This document shows, piece by piece, positions 39,601 to 44,606 of a stretch of DNA of 64,000 nucleotides (position 1 is its first letter; each line of letters opens with the position of its first letter). The DNA comes from Catonia carolina. Its lineage: Eukaryota; Arthropoda; Insecta; Hemiptera; Achilidae. Made by a program: the position numbers and the translations under genes. The DNA is taken from assembly GCA_035578175.1 (NCBI GenBank), contig JAQMRL010000003.1:84951969-85015968 (forward strand). The letters are read 5' to 3'. Under the pieces are notes generated by a model. It had not been told where the DNA came from. It worked only from the letters and a program-made list of their open reading frames with translations, and made no database searches.

Positions 39601-41217
39601 GTATGTGCGTGCGTGAATTGTCTCGTTCTACTGAAGCTGTCGCAGAGAACAGATCGTAGCTCGAACGGTTGACTATTTTGTCTTATTGTCTGTGGATATT
39701 TGTGAAAAATCCCCCAAAAAAACGTCAACCCTTCCACCATGTTAGAGGTCGCTCTTTTAGGAAAAAGAGGCTCCCGTAGGCTTAGACCATATAAACCTAT
39801 GGTACGTTATGCATTCCAGCGAGTAGTCGGCTGTGAATTCCCCCCTCTATTGCTGTACTACTCACACCATTATTTTTCCCTTCATCGTACCTCAACCAAA
39901 TCCGTCTACTGCGCATACGTTTACATAACTTTGAAGGTTTGTACTAGCTATTGCTTGAGTCCCAGCTCCATGTAGTTGGAAGGAATGCAGTGCATTGTTC
40001 GAGTAGTGGGAGAATGAATGAGTTTAGTATTCCACAGCTAAATGCATTTGTAGTGGTAGCGTGTACTAACTAGACTAAAAAGATATTCTTATCATCCGGT
40101 GAATTAATTTGACTAATACCTACCGGGTTATTAACTTTGTCGGATTCATAATATTTACTTACCAATTTATATTACAATATGTAAAATAAATTAATGTAAT
40201 AAATACAAACAAAAATGTTAAATACGGAAAGTTTGAAAACGAATATTTTGTATCAGAGTAATACAACAATCATTCTCCCAGCATGCATCACTCATTCATT
40301 ATTCCTCACCCGCACCCTTCAACCCACAAATACACAGAGCTTGGAACTGCAGAATTCTTAGCTCATTTTAAAGTCAATGTTTTTTTAAAAGAAGGGTAAT
40401 AAATAAATGTTTCTGTGTTGGATTTAATGAATTTGACTGCAACTAGCAGTTTTAATATTAAAAAGTATTTAAATTAAATGGAAAAGATGTTACTTTAACA
40501 AACAGAAAAAGTAGGGCGAAACAGATTGACAAAATTAGTAATTTTAATAATACCAGCACTAGGAGAAAAATTCATTGAACTAACATTCTTCATTATAATA
40601 AAATACAAAATTAAGTAATTAATTTTTACAGTTTAATACTGCGAGTGTACGATTTTAAATCCAATTATGCAGTTATATGACTGAAATAACAACATGGAGT
40701 AATTACATGTGTGCAGGGTTAACCAACATTTGAATTAATCTCACTTGCCAAACTTGACATAAATTTATAGTCCAACTAGACTCAACCAAACGTAATCGTG
40801 TAATAATACGTTAAAATGTAATTAAAAACCCGAGTTTTAAACTTCCAAAGAATGACATTTACACAATGGTCCGTTTTGATAGCATCAGTGATGATGCTAA
40901 CCAACCAAATTTGTTCTTGGTTTTTGAAAACTATTCGTGAATGCAATAAAAACACAATGTTAGTGGGTATCTAATATAAACTGGTATCAAACAGAGTACG
41001 AAGATTAAGCATAAAGTATATCATACTGAACACATTTTATGACAAATTTTTCTAACAGTAATACAAGAATGCTATACGGAATGTGTAAGCTTCATTTTAC
41101 CTTCTTGCAGTTCTTTTGTAACCAAGCTTTAATTCCATCAAACAATGAGATAGTTTCTGGAGAATCGTAGAACTTAACGTTGGGTCCACCGTCTTTTTTA
41201 GGTTCTAACGCCAACAT
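4802..41217 (-). CDS. mor: moira / SMARCC SWI-SNF scaffold subunit (5' part, 7 exons)
   Basis: Core scaffold of SWI/SNF (BAP/PBAP) nucleosome remodelers in the nucleus. Spliced CDS is 41101-41217, 36559-36678, 28699-28803, 13075-13243, 10130-10329, 7843-7941 and 4802-4914 on the minus strand, 307 residues, continuing past position 1. All junctions have GT/AG ends and keep frame. The protein aligns end to end with the N-terminus of animal SMARCC1/2: KKDGGPNVK near the start, [12 protein letters not shown] (59-70), [15 protein letters not shown] (82-96), [12 protein letters not shown] (115-126), a BRCT-like segment (about 130-185), the chromo-like motif [10 protein letters not shown] (207-216), [11 protein letters not shown] (250-260) and a lysine/arginine-rich linker (288-300). 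SWIRM, SANT and leucine-zipper domains of the family are not in the window. Identification rests on remembered family sequence, but the match is long and specific. Confidence 0.96.
4969..5872 (-). mobile_element. HINE-like (non-autonomous Helentron-type) element, copy 1
   Basis: About 905-bp element with five copies in the window. In element orientation it starts ACTTTCTCTTGCC, followed by a palindrome on CCTATAT/ATATAGG. It has a CA/TG microsatellite (5737-5758), two diverged tandem units of about 190 bp, and then GGCAAGAGAAAG inverted to the start but about 22 bp inside the 3' end. The terminus is the hairpin GTGTGA-gtgtt-TCACAC followed by CAGA. Flanks are T-rich in element orientation. 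Asymmetric inverted repeats, an internal microsatellite and a 3' hairpin are the described architecture of Helentron-associated HINE elements; no Rep/Helicase is present. Confidence 0.75.
6405..6860 (-). mobile_element. HINE-like element, copy 2 (rearranged)
   Basis: Begins with the same terminus (TCTAATGTGAAACAC, then CTTTCTCTTGCC) and the same subterminal region. It is cut short by a CA microsatellite (6620-6652) and followed from about 6775 by an inverted piece of the same terminal region (TTTTGCATCATTCACTCAT). A Tigger-type element is inserted into it at 6865. Confidence 0.65.
6865..7657 (-). mobile_element. Tigger/pogo-type element (non-autonomous, 793 bp)
   Basis: TA duplication at 6863-6864 and 7658-7659. 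Left end CAGTAATCCCTTGTTATCCG, right end its imperfect inverse (CAATAATCCCTTGGTATTCG). On the minus strand around 7125-7185 a translation containing [16 protein letters not shown] resembles the C-terminal DPxxERS region of Tigger transposases, so this is probably an internally deleted autonomous copy. Confidence 0.85.
7843..7941 (-). CDS. mor: mor exon 6 (residues 238-270)
   Basis: Thirty-three codons, phase 0 on both sides. It encodes [20 protein letters not shown], corresponding to the highly conserved tryptophan/acidic stretch that follows the chromo-like motif in SMARCC proteins. Acceptor TTACAG, donor GTATGT. Confidence 0.95.
8033..8430 (+). repeat. Family A SINE-like repeat, copy 2
   Basis: Nearly complete copy starting CAGACAGGTGGAGTG and ending GATGACCTAAACAACAACAAC with a five-unit AAC tail. 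It has the conserved block AAGGCAATGGTAAACCACC around 8329. A TA-flanked MITE follows 12 bp after it. Confidence 0.85.
8443..8756. mobile_element. Tigger/pogo-type MITE, family E copy 1
   Basis: 314-bp non-coding element between TA dinucleotides. Ends read CAGTCCAGCCTCTCTTAG and the inverse of TAGTTGAGCCGTTGTTAG; both continue into TTTGCTCCTA. It contains ACTGAGCATGCGCA, an NRF-1-like sequence. A second copy, nested in a SINE, is at 47704-48044 and confirms the ends. Confidence 0.85.
8856..9246 (+). repeat. Family A SINE-like repeat, copy 3
   Basis: Starts GGGCAGGTGGAGTG and ends TGTAAACAACAACAACAA. Slightly more diverged than copy 2, with the same conserved internal blocks. Only about 100 bp separate it from family E copy 1. 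Confidence 0.82.
9382..9978. repeat. 390-bp-offset direct duplication with embedded palindromes
   Basis: The segment starting ATTATTTATCAGAGGG at 9382 recurs at 9772 and stays nearly identical through GTAACATTATTAAGTCACTTTGAC and again through CAATGGTAAACTCGCGAAT. Unit 1 holds two CACTTTGACGCATAATATG-type palindromes and extra TGCGTATTATGCATA sequence. Unit 2 holds one, so its palindromic core is about 95 bp shorter. No coding potential. Confidence 0.85.
9923..10054. mobile_element. 132-bp inverted-repeat element (MITE-like)
   Basis: Starts CCAATGGTAAACTCGCGAAT and ends with the exact inverse ATTCGCGAGTTTACCATTGG; the arms extend to GTGCAAATT. Non-coding. A related, more decayed right arm lies at 9733-9765 in the other unit of the duplication. 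It ends 75 bp from the donor of mor exon 5. Confidence 0.8.
10130..10329 (-). CDS. mor: mor exon 5 (residues 171-237, BRCT end and chromo-like motif)
   Basis: 200 nt, restoring phase 0 together with exon 4. It encodes [11 protein letters not shown] (end of the BRCT-like segment), an acidic/basic stretch, then [13 protein letters not shown] (204-216), the conserved chromo-like motif of SMARCC, and a proline-rich end. Acceptor GTTTAG, donor GTCAGT. Confidence 0.95.
10426..10966. mobile_element. Tigger/pogo-type MITE (541 bp)
   Basis: TA on both sides; left end CAATAGAATCTCGGTAGTCC, right end the inverse of CAGTAGAATCTCAGTAATCC. The subterminal GTAATCCGGCAC sequence is repeated in inverted form. 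No transposase remnant was recognised. Confidence 0.88.
10967..11559. other. mor intron 4, no clear feature
   Basis: AT-rich sequence. The 85-codon frame at 11227-11484 has no recognisable domain and no convincing splice sites; it is treated as non-coding. Confidence 0.5.
11560..11745 (+). pseudogene. LINE 3'-tail fragment
   Basis: Matches the end of the LINE fragment at 57640-57810: TGAATTGTAGGGGGTGCAAAG, GAAAATTACAAAATATG, ATGAAACGACTT and GCATCAAACCAGTC occur in the same order. This is a short 5'-truncated copy of the same family. Reading frames are broken. Confidence 0.75.
12145..12883 (-). mobile_element. mariner element lacking the catalytic core
   Basis: TA at both ends and near-perfect inverted repeats built on CGAGGGTCATTCGTAAAGTA and the inverse (CGAGGGTCATTTGTAAAGTA). 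At 739 bp it is about half the size of a complete mariner. The coding strand is minus. Well preserved ends but no catalytic domain make it a likely non-autonomous derivative. Confidence 0.93.
12256..12793 (-). pseudogene. mariner transposase, N-terminal domain fused to C-terminal tail
   Basis: From 12793 an open frame of 142 codons carries the mariner helix-turn-helix region: [48 protein letters not shown]. At about 12410 it jumps, out of frame, to [20 protein letters not shown] and [12 protein letters not shown], the mariner C-terminus. DD34D catalytic residues are absent. A truncated DNA-binding protein could in principle still bind mariner ends. Confidence 0.92.
13075..13243 (-). CDS. mor: mor exon 4 (residues 115-171, BRCT-like part)
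   Basis: 169 nt: 56 codons plus the first base of codon 171. It starts [17 protein letters not shown] after acceptor TTTAG and ends at a strong donor GTAAGT. It includes [12 protein letters not shown], the start of the BRCT-like fold in SMARCC. Intron 3 upstream of it is the longest of the gene in this window (about 15.5 kb). Confidence 0.95.
13690..14215 (+). pseudogene. Internally deleted LINE fragment
   Basis: The first part (GCGCCTCTCCAGGTGGC, GATAGGGGGACAG) looks like a LINE 5' region. About 350 bp further, translation from 14047 gives [22 protein letters not shown], the C-terminal GRPRxRWLxDV pattern of RTE-like LINEs with two stops. The middle is missing. Confidence 0.5.
14216..15173. 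other. mor intron 3, no clear feature
   Basis: AT-rich, no similarity recognised on either strand. The 86-codon minus frame at 14624-14884 looks like chance. Confidence 0.5.
15174..15482 (+). repeat. tRNA-derived SINE, family B copy 1
   Basis: Contains a pol III B box, GGTTCAAATCC, at about 15233, preceded by the hairpin AATCAGCTG-tttga-CAGCTGATT. The shared body reads TAGTTACTTTTATATGG, CCATACTCTCTCAGGAATGG and ACAAGACTACACCTCATTT. It ends in a poly-A run (15470-15480). The A box, visible in copy 3 as TGGTCTAGAGG, is truncated here. The 92-codon frame inside it is not a gene. Confidence 0.85.
15952..16254. mobile_element. hAT MITE (303 bp) with 8-bp target duplication
   Basis: Ends read CAGCGTTACTCAACCTGGGG and the inverse of CAGTGGTTCTCAACCTC, the classic hAT terminal sequence. 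Flanking 8-mers CTCTAGAA (15944-15951) and CTGTAGAA (16255-16262) match at 7 of 8 positions. No coding sequence. Confidence 0.92.
16656..17405. mobile_element. Possible hAT-like MITE with doubled subterminal repeats
   Basis: GGGTAAGCGCACAGTGAACG at 16656 is inverted at 17381-17405 (GGTAAACGCACAGTGAACAC). A second related pair lies inside (CACAGTAAACGCCAGTGGG at about 16740, and inverted CACAGTGGCGAACGCGC near 17345-17370). True ends and target duplication were not resolved. The 64-codon frame inside has no recognised similarity. Confidence 0.55.
17441..18444. other. mor intron 3, no clear feature
   Basis: AT-rich. 17600-18100 is rich in ATAAA and TATAAT tracts. No gene, RNA or repeat family member was recognised. 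Confidence 0.5.
18445..18655 (-). repeat. Family A SINE-like repeat, copy 4 (5' half only)
   Basis: Contains GGTCTGGCTGTATAATGAAA, CTACCTCTTCTGTTCTTAAATG and the GTGATAAGAAACA block, but lacks the AAC-tail half. It is truncated at the element's 3' side. Confidence 0.8.
19595..19680 (-). repeat. tRNA-like SINE head (family F, degraded)
   Basis: On the minus strand TGGTCAGAACAACTGGCTTC and GGTTTGATTCCC (B-box-like) are spaced as in a tRNA-derived SINE head. It does not fold into an intact tRNA with a proper acceptor stem, so it is not called a tRNA gene. Confidence 0.45.
19681..21357. other. mor intron 3, no clear feature
   Basis: AT-rich. No coding similarity or repeat shared with other parts of the window was seen. 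Confidence 0.5.
21358..22291. mobile_element. piggyBac-type MITE with nested SINE-like repeat
   Basis: TTAA on both sides (21354-21357 and 22292-22295). Ends CCCTTCCACTG and the inverse of CCCTTTCACTG give short inverted repeats starting CCC, as in piggyBac-superfamily elements. A complete family A repeat (21594-21995) is inserted inside. No transposase remnant was recognised. Confidence 0.8.
21594..21995 (-). repeat. Family A SINE-like repeat, copy 5
   Basis: Full-length copy: TTGTTGTTTAGGTCAACAGC at the tail end, the GGTGGTTTACAATTCCCTTC block, and CAATCCACCTGCTCGTTATG at the 5' end. Nested in the piggyBac-type element, so it is younger than that insertion. Confidence 0.85.
23085..23540 (+). 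promoter_or_regulatory. Orphan TATA + initiator core promoter (LTR-like)
   Basis: TATTTAAATA at 23199-23208 precedes TCAGTTAG at 23224-23231, putting the initiator A at 23226 with a TATA box at about -26. The region between them is GC-rich (CCCCGAGCGCGG), unlike the AT-rich surroundings. This resembles the U3/R boundary of insect LTR retrotransposons. No LTR ends, primer-binding site or gag were found; a LINE fragment follows from 23565. It could be a solo LTR or another TE promoter. Confidence 0.45.
23565..24125 (+). pseudogene. RTE-like LINE 3' fragment
   Basis: Translation with frameshifts gives [72 protein letters not shown] and [11 protein letters not shown]. These follow, in order, the C-terminal segment of the intact LINE ORF at 31481-34453 ([53 protein letters not shown]). 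It is a diverged, 5'-truncated relative. Confidence 0.88.
24390..24665. mobile_element. Possible MITE with short inverted repeats
   Basis: CTTGCCAGCAATGTTGCCAG near 24391 is matched in inverse by CTGACAACGCTGGCAAACG near 24638-24656. No clear target duplication. Short frames on both strands inside appear non-coding. Confidence 0.4.
25165..25275 (-). repeat. tRNA-like SINE fragment (family F)
   Basis: Minus strand GGTCCCGGGTTCGATTGAAGG contains GGTTCGATT, a B-box-like sequence, and is followed by the TCAGACGTAAAACAAAA tail also found near 58010 (as its complement). Degraded. Confidence 0.5.
26120..27260. repeat. Diverged repeat paralogous to 34560-35620
   Basis: Collinear patches: CACTAATTTTTTAATTGTG / CACTAATTCATCAATCTCA; CCCTTTCGTTGGTACTTATC / CCCTTTTGTTGATACTTTCC; ATTGTTCTTATAATTTTT / TTTGTTCTCATAATTTTT; and TTAATAATAAATTCACAGCTG / TTGATAATAAAACCACAGCTC. 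The CA microsatellite at 26500-26521 interrupts it. No coding potential recognised, including the 94-codon frame at 26629-26913. The other copy carries a TA-flanked element that is absent here. Confidence 0.65.
27261..28698. other. mor intron 3, mostly featureless
   Basis: AT-rich. Around 28310-28405 a minus-strand tRNA-like segment (TAGCTTGCTAGCC) may be a degraded SINE head. No gene was recognised. Confidence 0.45.
28699..28803 (-). CDS. mor: mor exon 3 (residues 80-114)
   Basis: Thirty-five codons from ATGAGATGC to the CAG before donor GTCAGT. It contains [16 protein letters not shown] and [10 protein letters not shown], hallmarks of the SMARCC N-terminal module. A competing donor GTAAGG lies 4 nt downstream of the chosen one, but using it breaks the frame into exon 4. 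Joining at GTCAGT gives [10 protein letters not shown], the same length as the vertebrate proteins. Confidence 0.95.
29147..30473 (-). mobile_element. Tc1/mariner-superfamily element with DUF4817-type transposase
   Basis: 1327 bp with terminal inverted repeats starting CAGGGTGATTATAAATGAAA at both ends (left 29147; right, as inverse, to 30473). A TA follows on the right; the left flank is changed. Full-size for this insect-abundant family, but the gene is broken. Inserted in mor intron 2 with its gene in mor orientation. Confidence 0.9.
29268..30301 (-). pseudogene. DUF4817-type transposase pseudogene
   Basis: The N-terminus from 30301 ([19 protein letters not shown], then [18 protein letters not shown] and [11 protein letters not shown]) is the helix-turn-helix DUF4817 domain. 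The C-terminus (29603-29268) reads [43 protein letters not shown] and [11 protein letters not shown], the end of the DDE domain. The two lie in different frames and the middle is riddled with stops, so at least one frameshift separates them. Confidence 0.92.
30690..31035. repeat. Interspersed repeat, family D copy 1
   Basis: About 340 bp shared with 46625-47045: TACTGTATCTACTTTTAAGAG, TTGATTTCCGGTTTTGGGC, TTTGTTGCTATCTCTTGTAG, and ATGACAATTTTAAAAATTCC at the end. Non-coding; class unknown. Confidence 0.75.
31192..34463 (+). mobile_element. Full-length RTE-type LINE in mor intron 2
   Basis: 3272 bp bounded by the 15-bp duplication AATAAGGCCTATAAA at 31177-31191 and 34464-34478. It has a 5' leader of about 290 bp, one 990-codon ORF and a short 3' end rich in GAA (GAAGAAGAGAAG), typical of RTE elements, which lack poly-A. 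It lies antisense to mor. The intact ORF, together with the exact duplication, suggests a recent insertion that may still be mobile. Confidence 0.92.
31481..34453 (+). CDS. LINE endonuclease-reverse transcriptase (990 aa, intact)
   Basis: Single polyprotein driving target-primed reverse transcription. The N-terminal apurinic-like endonuclease shows IGTWNVRSM (39-47), GISECRW with Glu72, MGDFNAKIG with Asp178/Asn180 and SDHN (274-277). The RT domain shows [23 protein letters not shown] with Asp633, [17 protein letters not shown] and the catalytic YADD at 732-735. The C-terminus has [11 protein letters not shown] and a basic [13 protein letters not shown] segment. Length and domain order fit RTE-clade proteins. 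The start is not proven: LRIGTWNV, where family homology begins, is 36 residues in. No stop or frameshift. Closest in pattern to RTE; another endonuclease clade is less likely. Confidence 0.93.
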   Translation: MAGIRTKLSGVSSLPIGSPGGTVLMNASKIKTLRSKLRIGTWNVRSMLELGKAHNIVQEMNRLNIQIMGISECRWKDSGQRDLHGSTIYYSGSNENSNLNGVAVIIDKSIKNAVKNFLPLSDRVMLLQFHLDIGTLNLIQVYAPTADGGEELIERFYEDVNTVMNMFKHQDVTIVMGDFNAKIGQGQSNQCIGRFGLGERNERGDRLLQFCQENSMVITNTLFELPKRRLYTWKSPQDSNVRIIRNQIDYIMINQRYRNAVKSAKTYPGADISSDHNLLVAEMKVRLKRAKPVKIHTQLDTKKLKNATVRENVSCEINEKLEFMCNQVCGVDEPELIWKEFKTALLQPCRKYLKCQRTNKGKHWMTEEILDLMEERRKFRTSNRQTYKEINNQIRYKCRRAKEAWLREKCEEMERLQVLNDSHNMHKKIREFTGKQSNRSYFMTDDNGRIILDTGEQLKLWEDYIQELFDDERKVLCCNSNDNSGPDILTSEVEFAIKNIKSGKAVGPDELPGDILKLIDEDYVRILTHLYNQIYKTGVIPAEWLKSIFITLPKKANAKKCQDYRTISLMSHTLKTFLKIIHRRIHRKLEENLSDTQFGFRNGLGTREALFAFNILSQRCLDVNQPIFACFIDYHKAFDKVQHTKLFDILKEVQIDARDFRLISNLYFHQKATVRVQSEYSKELNIKRGVRQGCVLSPLLFNIYSERVISKALEEETGGIKINGISINNLRYADDTVLLAENMEDLQRMLSHVIAESELSGLSLNTRKTKYMVITKDTPPPVGDLLAGSDVLERVDAYTYLGARVCCSGDHCAEIKIRIEKARATFIRMKKVLTSRDINLELRMRLLKFFVFPVLLYGVEAWTLNRFSEKKLQAFELWTYHRMLRISYTEHVTNEEVLSRMGKQLELMVEVKARKLRYLGHVMRGPKYQILHLIIQGKILGKRSVGRRRISWLCNLRRWFRCSSNELFKAAVNKIRIAIMIADLRHGDGT
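34886..35538. mobile_element. Tigger/pogo-type MITE (653 bp) with internal tandem repeat
   Basis: TA on both sides, ends CAGTCAACTCCCGATTATCC and the inverse of CAGTCAACTCCTGATTATCC. It contains a 41-bp tandem repeat (see 35322-35420). No transposase remnant. Its insertion site is intact in the paralogous repeat near 27190-27200. Confidence 0.92.
35322..35420. repeat. 41-bp tandem repeat, about 2.4 units
   Basis: Units begin (G/A)CAAAGCGTGTA and contain TTTACAAATTTAAGCATGTG and CTTTACTT. The third unit stops after CAAAGCGCGTACTTC. Located inside the Tigger-type MITE. Confidence 0.85.
35813..36458. mobile_element. piggyBac-type MITE (646 bp) with GGAATATTCC palindromes
   Basis: TTAA at 35809-35812 and 36459-36462. 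Ends CCCCTTACCGGTTT and the inverse of CCTCTTACCGGTTT. Next to the left end are three palindromic sites (GGAATATTCCG at about 35830 and 35876, and the variant CGGACTATTCCG near 35925). The rest is non-coding. It lies 100 bp downstream of mor exon 2 within intron 2. Confidence 0.88.
36559..36678 (-). CDS. mor: mor exon 2 (residues 40-79)
   Basis: Forty codons from TATGTCCAG (acceptor TTTCAG) to CTACCG (donor GTCAGT), phase 0 at both ends. It encodes YVQTDPP followed by [12 protein letters not shown] and a PLLTRLP end, matching the MarR-like domain of SMARCC. The acceptor is unusual in its surroundings: a multicopy transposon ends 20 nt upstream of it (see 36699-37622). Confidence 0.95.
36699..37622 (-). 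mobile_element. HINE-like element, copy 3 (abuts mor exon 2)
   Basis: Full-length copy with both characteristic ends: the hairpin terminus TCTGGTGTGAAACACCCAC at 36699, and the other end GACAAGAGAAAGT at 37610-37622. Same orientation as mor. Its 3' hairpin end is followed by 18 T-rich bases plus the AG of exon 2, so the element occupies the branch-point zone of intron 1. Confidence 0.8.
37690..38190 (+). pseudogene. jockey-clade LINE 3' fragment
   Basis: Broken frames give [30 protein letters not shown] and then [19 protein letters not shown] and [13 protein letters not shown], in the order found at the C-terminus of jockey-type reverse transcriptases. Several stops and shifts; 5'-truncated. 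Confidence 0.85.
38508..39167 (+). mobile_element. Merlin (IS1016-related) element with long inverted repeats
   Basis: Inverted repeats of about 115 bp: 38508-38622 starts GCTACTATAGTAGTGGCC and 39051-39167 is its inverse (GCTACTTTAGTATGTGGCC), with shared CCTCGTTATGTTTAGTGAA and TTGATGTGGTAGCA blocks. Between them lies the transposase C-terminus. An exact 8-9 bp target duplication was not found. Internally deleted. Confidence 0.85.
38700..38940 (+). pseudogene. Merlin transposase C-terminal remnant
   Basis: Translation reads [19 protein letters not shown], then [18 protein letters not shown] and, after a stop, [13 protein letters not shown]/NYVDPxTGAxTQxIExxW is the signature near the end of the IS1595/Merlin DDE domain. 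The two upstream catalytic residues are missing. Confidence 0.88.
39168..41100. other. mor intron 1, no clear feature
   Basis: Mixed AT-rich sequence. 39500-39990 is relatively GC-richer with short frames on both strands (39507-39740 minus, 39739-39975 plus), but no recognisable domain, splice signal or repeat family member was found. Confidence 0.45.
41101..41217 (-). CDS. mor: mor exon 1 (residues 1-39, start codon)
   Basis: ATG at 41217-41215 opens a 39-codon exon ending in a lysine pair before the donor GTAAAA at 41100. An in-frame TAG lies eight codons upstream, and the 5' leader back to about 41330 has no other ATG, so this start is well supported. Residues 7-15 read KKDGGPNVK, the conserved start of SMARCC proteins. 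This exon opens the MarR-like part of the N-terminal module. Phase 0 at the 3' end. Confidence 0.95.
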
Positions 41218-41340
41218 TTTTAAATTAACAATGAAAAACTATAAACAAATTAGTAAACACAAAACACTTCTCACCAAACGTAATAATCAATATGGCCGAC
41301 ACCCGGCGACCGGTGTATAGAGTTCAGTCGTAAAGTTTTG
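41218..41340 (-). promoter_or_regulatory. mor: mor 5' leader and probable promoter
   Basis: This is the least AT-rich short stretch upstream of the mor start. On the minus strand it contains GTCGGCCATATT, a YY1/Pho-type GCCAT core, preceded by CpG-containing ACCGGTCGCCGGG. No TATA box or consensus initiator is evident. Repeats stop on both sides, which fits a compact TATA-less housekeeping promoter. The transcription start is not fixed by the sequence. Confidence 0.5.
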
Positions 41341-42124
41341 AATGAACTTTTTTTAAATCAAATTGATAAATTACGCGATAAGATCATCACCAAAAAATTG
41401 TTACATATAATGAGACAAAAAAAATTGACCGATTTACAACTACAAATTAAAGGTTTCGTTTAATTAATGACATACAATCATCCTCTATGTAACGCTAGAA
41501 ACATTCACAACCTCTTTGTTATAACAAAGAAAAGAGAAGGCCATGAAACAATTTAATGACGTCATATCTTACTGACATAATAAATATCATTTTTGCATTT
41601 TCCTTATTGATTGCCGTAAAATTATAAAAACTGCTTTTCTTATTGAACTTGATCCTTGCCTCTTTAAGCTTTTGTCCGAGTACAAATTAAAAAGGAGGGA
41701 TATAAAACCCATTTGCGTTTTACTCCTCACCTAATACTAACTGAATCCAGGGATATAATATCATTCACCTTTACAATACCCCTGGTAGAGATTAGTGATG
41801 GAAGCTTTGCTCACATTTTTGCTGACAATTTGACTGCAGTGCTCATAGTGGCCAGCAAACTCACACGTTATTTCATGATTGCGTATTTCTTCATAATTTT
41901 CAAGATATAGTACGTGCTTTGAAGGCTTACTTATGTTAGGTATTGATAATAAATTATCAGGTTTTTTTGGTAATAATTATTAAAAATAAATAAGAAAAAG
42001 TATTACATTTTTAACTCGAAGATGTACAAATTCTTATAATTGAGCTTGCTGGCTCCTTAGAGTGCCAGTGTGCCATTAGCATGTTTTGCTACCAGCAAGT
42101 TTTGCTTCGTGTCTGTATATACTA
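41341..42124. other. Intergenic, no clear feature
   Basis: Upstream of mor. AT-rich, with a short perfect palindrome CTTTGTTATAACAAAG at 41513. No divergent gene was recognised. Confidence 0.5.
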
Positions 42125-42375
42125 GACTGTGGTTTGGTCATGTCAGAAAGATGTAAGAGAGTAGACTGCATATATAATAAATGCATGATGCACTTCCTAG
42201 GATGGAAGGAAAAAGGTGAAGGGGTAGACCATGAGGGGTAATTGGTTCAATTAAAGATGAATTAGGGAAAAGCTGTGATATCATGAGAATAATGGAGGAG
42301 AGATGGTTCAGCGGTAGAGAGAGTTGGAGACAGGGCCGTACTGTGCAATGATACAGAAAGGCAGCCACATCAAAC
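42125..42375 (+). pseudogene. LINE 3' fragment (decayed)
   Basis: Broken translations contain VWSCQKD, AYIINA, then GRPWGVIGSIKDELGKSCDIMRI and ERWFSGRESWR-like segments when frames are combined, resembling the C-terminal part of endonuclease-RT LINEs (GRPxxxW..DL..). Weak and frame-shifted. Confidence 0.5.
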
Positions 42376-44606
42376 AGCACAGGAAGGGAGTGGCATTAAA
42401 ATTAAAATACCATTTGAACTAATCAAATTAATAATCTTCATACAATGATTTTCTATATTGGTCTATGATATTCTGATATTATGACCTATGATTAACCTTA
42501 CACCTATGCTTAAGCGCTTTTGGTACCCCTGATTTCAGTTTCTAGTGCAGGTGCATCGTTGACAAGTGCTTGCCAACAAATTTTGTTCTTACAGCACGAA
42601 GCTATATTTTTGTTCGTAATATACCATGCTGTTACTCCTAAAAGCTGAGGTGCAATTATCACAAAAGACTACTCCATCTGTTGTGTCTTAAGGGGTGGTA
42701 TTTCGAAGACTGTATCATACTGAAATAATCTACCTCCTGCACAGTCGTGGGTGAAGAGGAGTTGTATTGGGTCCGACCTGAGAAAATTTGGAAGAAGGAT
42801 TAAATTTTGACGATGGTTGCTTCAAGATGTCTTCAATGTTTATGGTCGAGTTGCAGATTAGTCACTTTGTGGATTTAAAAATTTATTGACAACCACATCA
42901 AATATAATAGTGTATTTTCACTGCATTTACAGTTTGATAAAGACCTCTCTAACACAAAGATCTTAATAAGCAATTTAATACAAAAGGAATATCCTTAATT
43001 TTATGGTAGGTGGAGTTAATACATCGTAAGAGGAAATATTGAAACGATCCATGTCTTGTCATTGTTACTTAGATTATGAATTCATTGAACTCATAAATAT
43101 TGTTTTATTTATTCAATTATCAGTTCTCCGATTTATTTGTTTCAATGGATTGATGGGTGGGTTAAGAAGAACTTATTATGTAAGGATATGCTACAGTAAT
43201 GCTGTTTAGTTACTGTATCATTCATTCACGTGATCATTATTTTCAGAAAGGGTTACTAACAAATTTATGTCTGCATTTTATATCGAGAAAATTGTTATCT
43301 ATTTTCTGCTCAAAAATAAATCTTTAAAATGCATCCTGCAGCCTATATTCAATTCTAATACATGAATACTTCAACATTTTTATTAACCTACTTTAGCTAC
43401 TTTGATTTTCTTTTATTTATGATTTCATTCAAATAAACTTAGAAGTTTTCATGGATCCACCATCAAAAGAGTTTGTAAAATAGCATAAAAATTGAAACTA
43501 AATCCATTTAATCAGTGATAAGCAAAGTACGACCCCCAGGTTGGTGTAATCTGGCCATGACCGAGTCCTGAATGAAACCTACCTACTAACATTATTTACT
43601 TTGTTCCCAGGAGATAAAAGTGTTCAGCTTTGTCAACCAAAACAAAATTTCTGCTTGAACTAATTATTAGTTACAGTGTACTGAGTTGAAGCAGTTGTTT
43701 CTTAATGTTCTAAAAGTAGTTTTACAAATTGTTATGAAAATCGTTTTCCAAATTTGAAATCTTATTCCCAGAAGATAACTACTAAGTTTACAACATCATA
43801 TGACTATGAACAAATTTTTTCTATTCTGAAACTTTGATAAAGTAGTGTCAGAAACAGCTTGAAAATGATCATTTAGCTTCACTTTTGAGTCAGTTTACCC
43901 CAGTTACAACCAAATTTTGAGATACTTTTAAAAACCGTCACAGTTTCTTTCATCATGCAATCCCTCATGCTCTTTCAATCATAATTGAGTTTTGTAACAG
44001 TATACGTGAAGAATAAGAAATTGATAAAAAAGTCGTTTTTCAATGTAGTTCTTCTAAATAAACTTTGTTGGCCCACTTAGATGGTTTTAATTTTCCTTTA
44101 CCCTCTACTACATAAGTTTGCCTATCATTGCATTAAAGTCTTAATAGAAGAAGTTACAACTTTAGTCATTTTATAAAACTCATTTGAATTTTTTTTGTCG
44201 CATTTTTCATGGAAAAACCGCAAAACTTTGATCCATCACTTAGTCTTTATGGAGTCACAAACTGATTAAGCACAGAATCAATGTGGTAAATCTTCAAGCA
44301 ACTGAGTTAAAACAAAAACCATTAGGTATATGCAAACATAGTATGGTATGACAAAACAACCCACCATAACATTGTACACATTATAACACTCAATTTAAGA
44401 TCACATACATCACCACTGAATTACAACTACACACATGATTATTATTCATAATTAACAATGATTTAAAAACAAATTTGGTACAGATAAAAGTTGTCCAAAG
44501 AATCATACAATTTTTTGAATTTCTAAAAATGTCAGATTTTAAATAAAAGAAAAACCTACATCTATTGTTACATTTGTATACTCTTTTATTCAAACAAAAT
44601 TTACAA
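42376..44606. other. Intergenic, no clear feature
   Basis: No repeat family member recognised. 43500-44330 gives scattered longer open segments (for example around 43860-44000 on plus), but no domain could be named; it may be an old, unrecognised TE. Confidence 0.4.

Noticed and set aside
41300..42100. Divergent gene sharing the mor promoter
   Set aside because: No open frame with a recognisable domain and no splice-supported start on the plus strand; sequence becomes plain AT-rich DNA.
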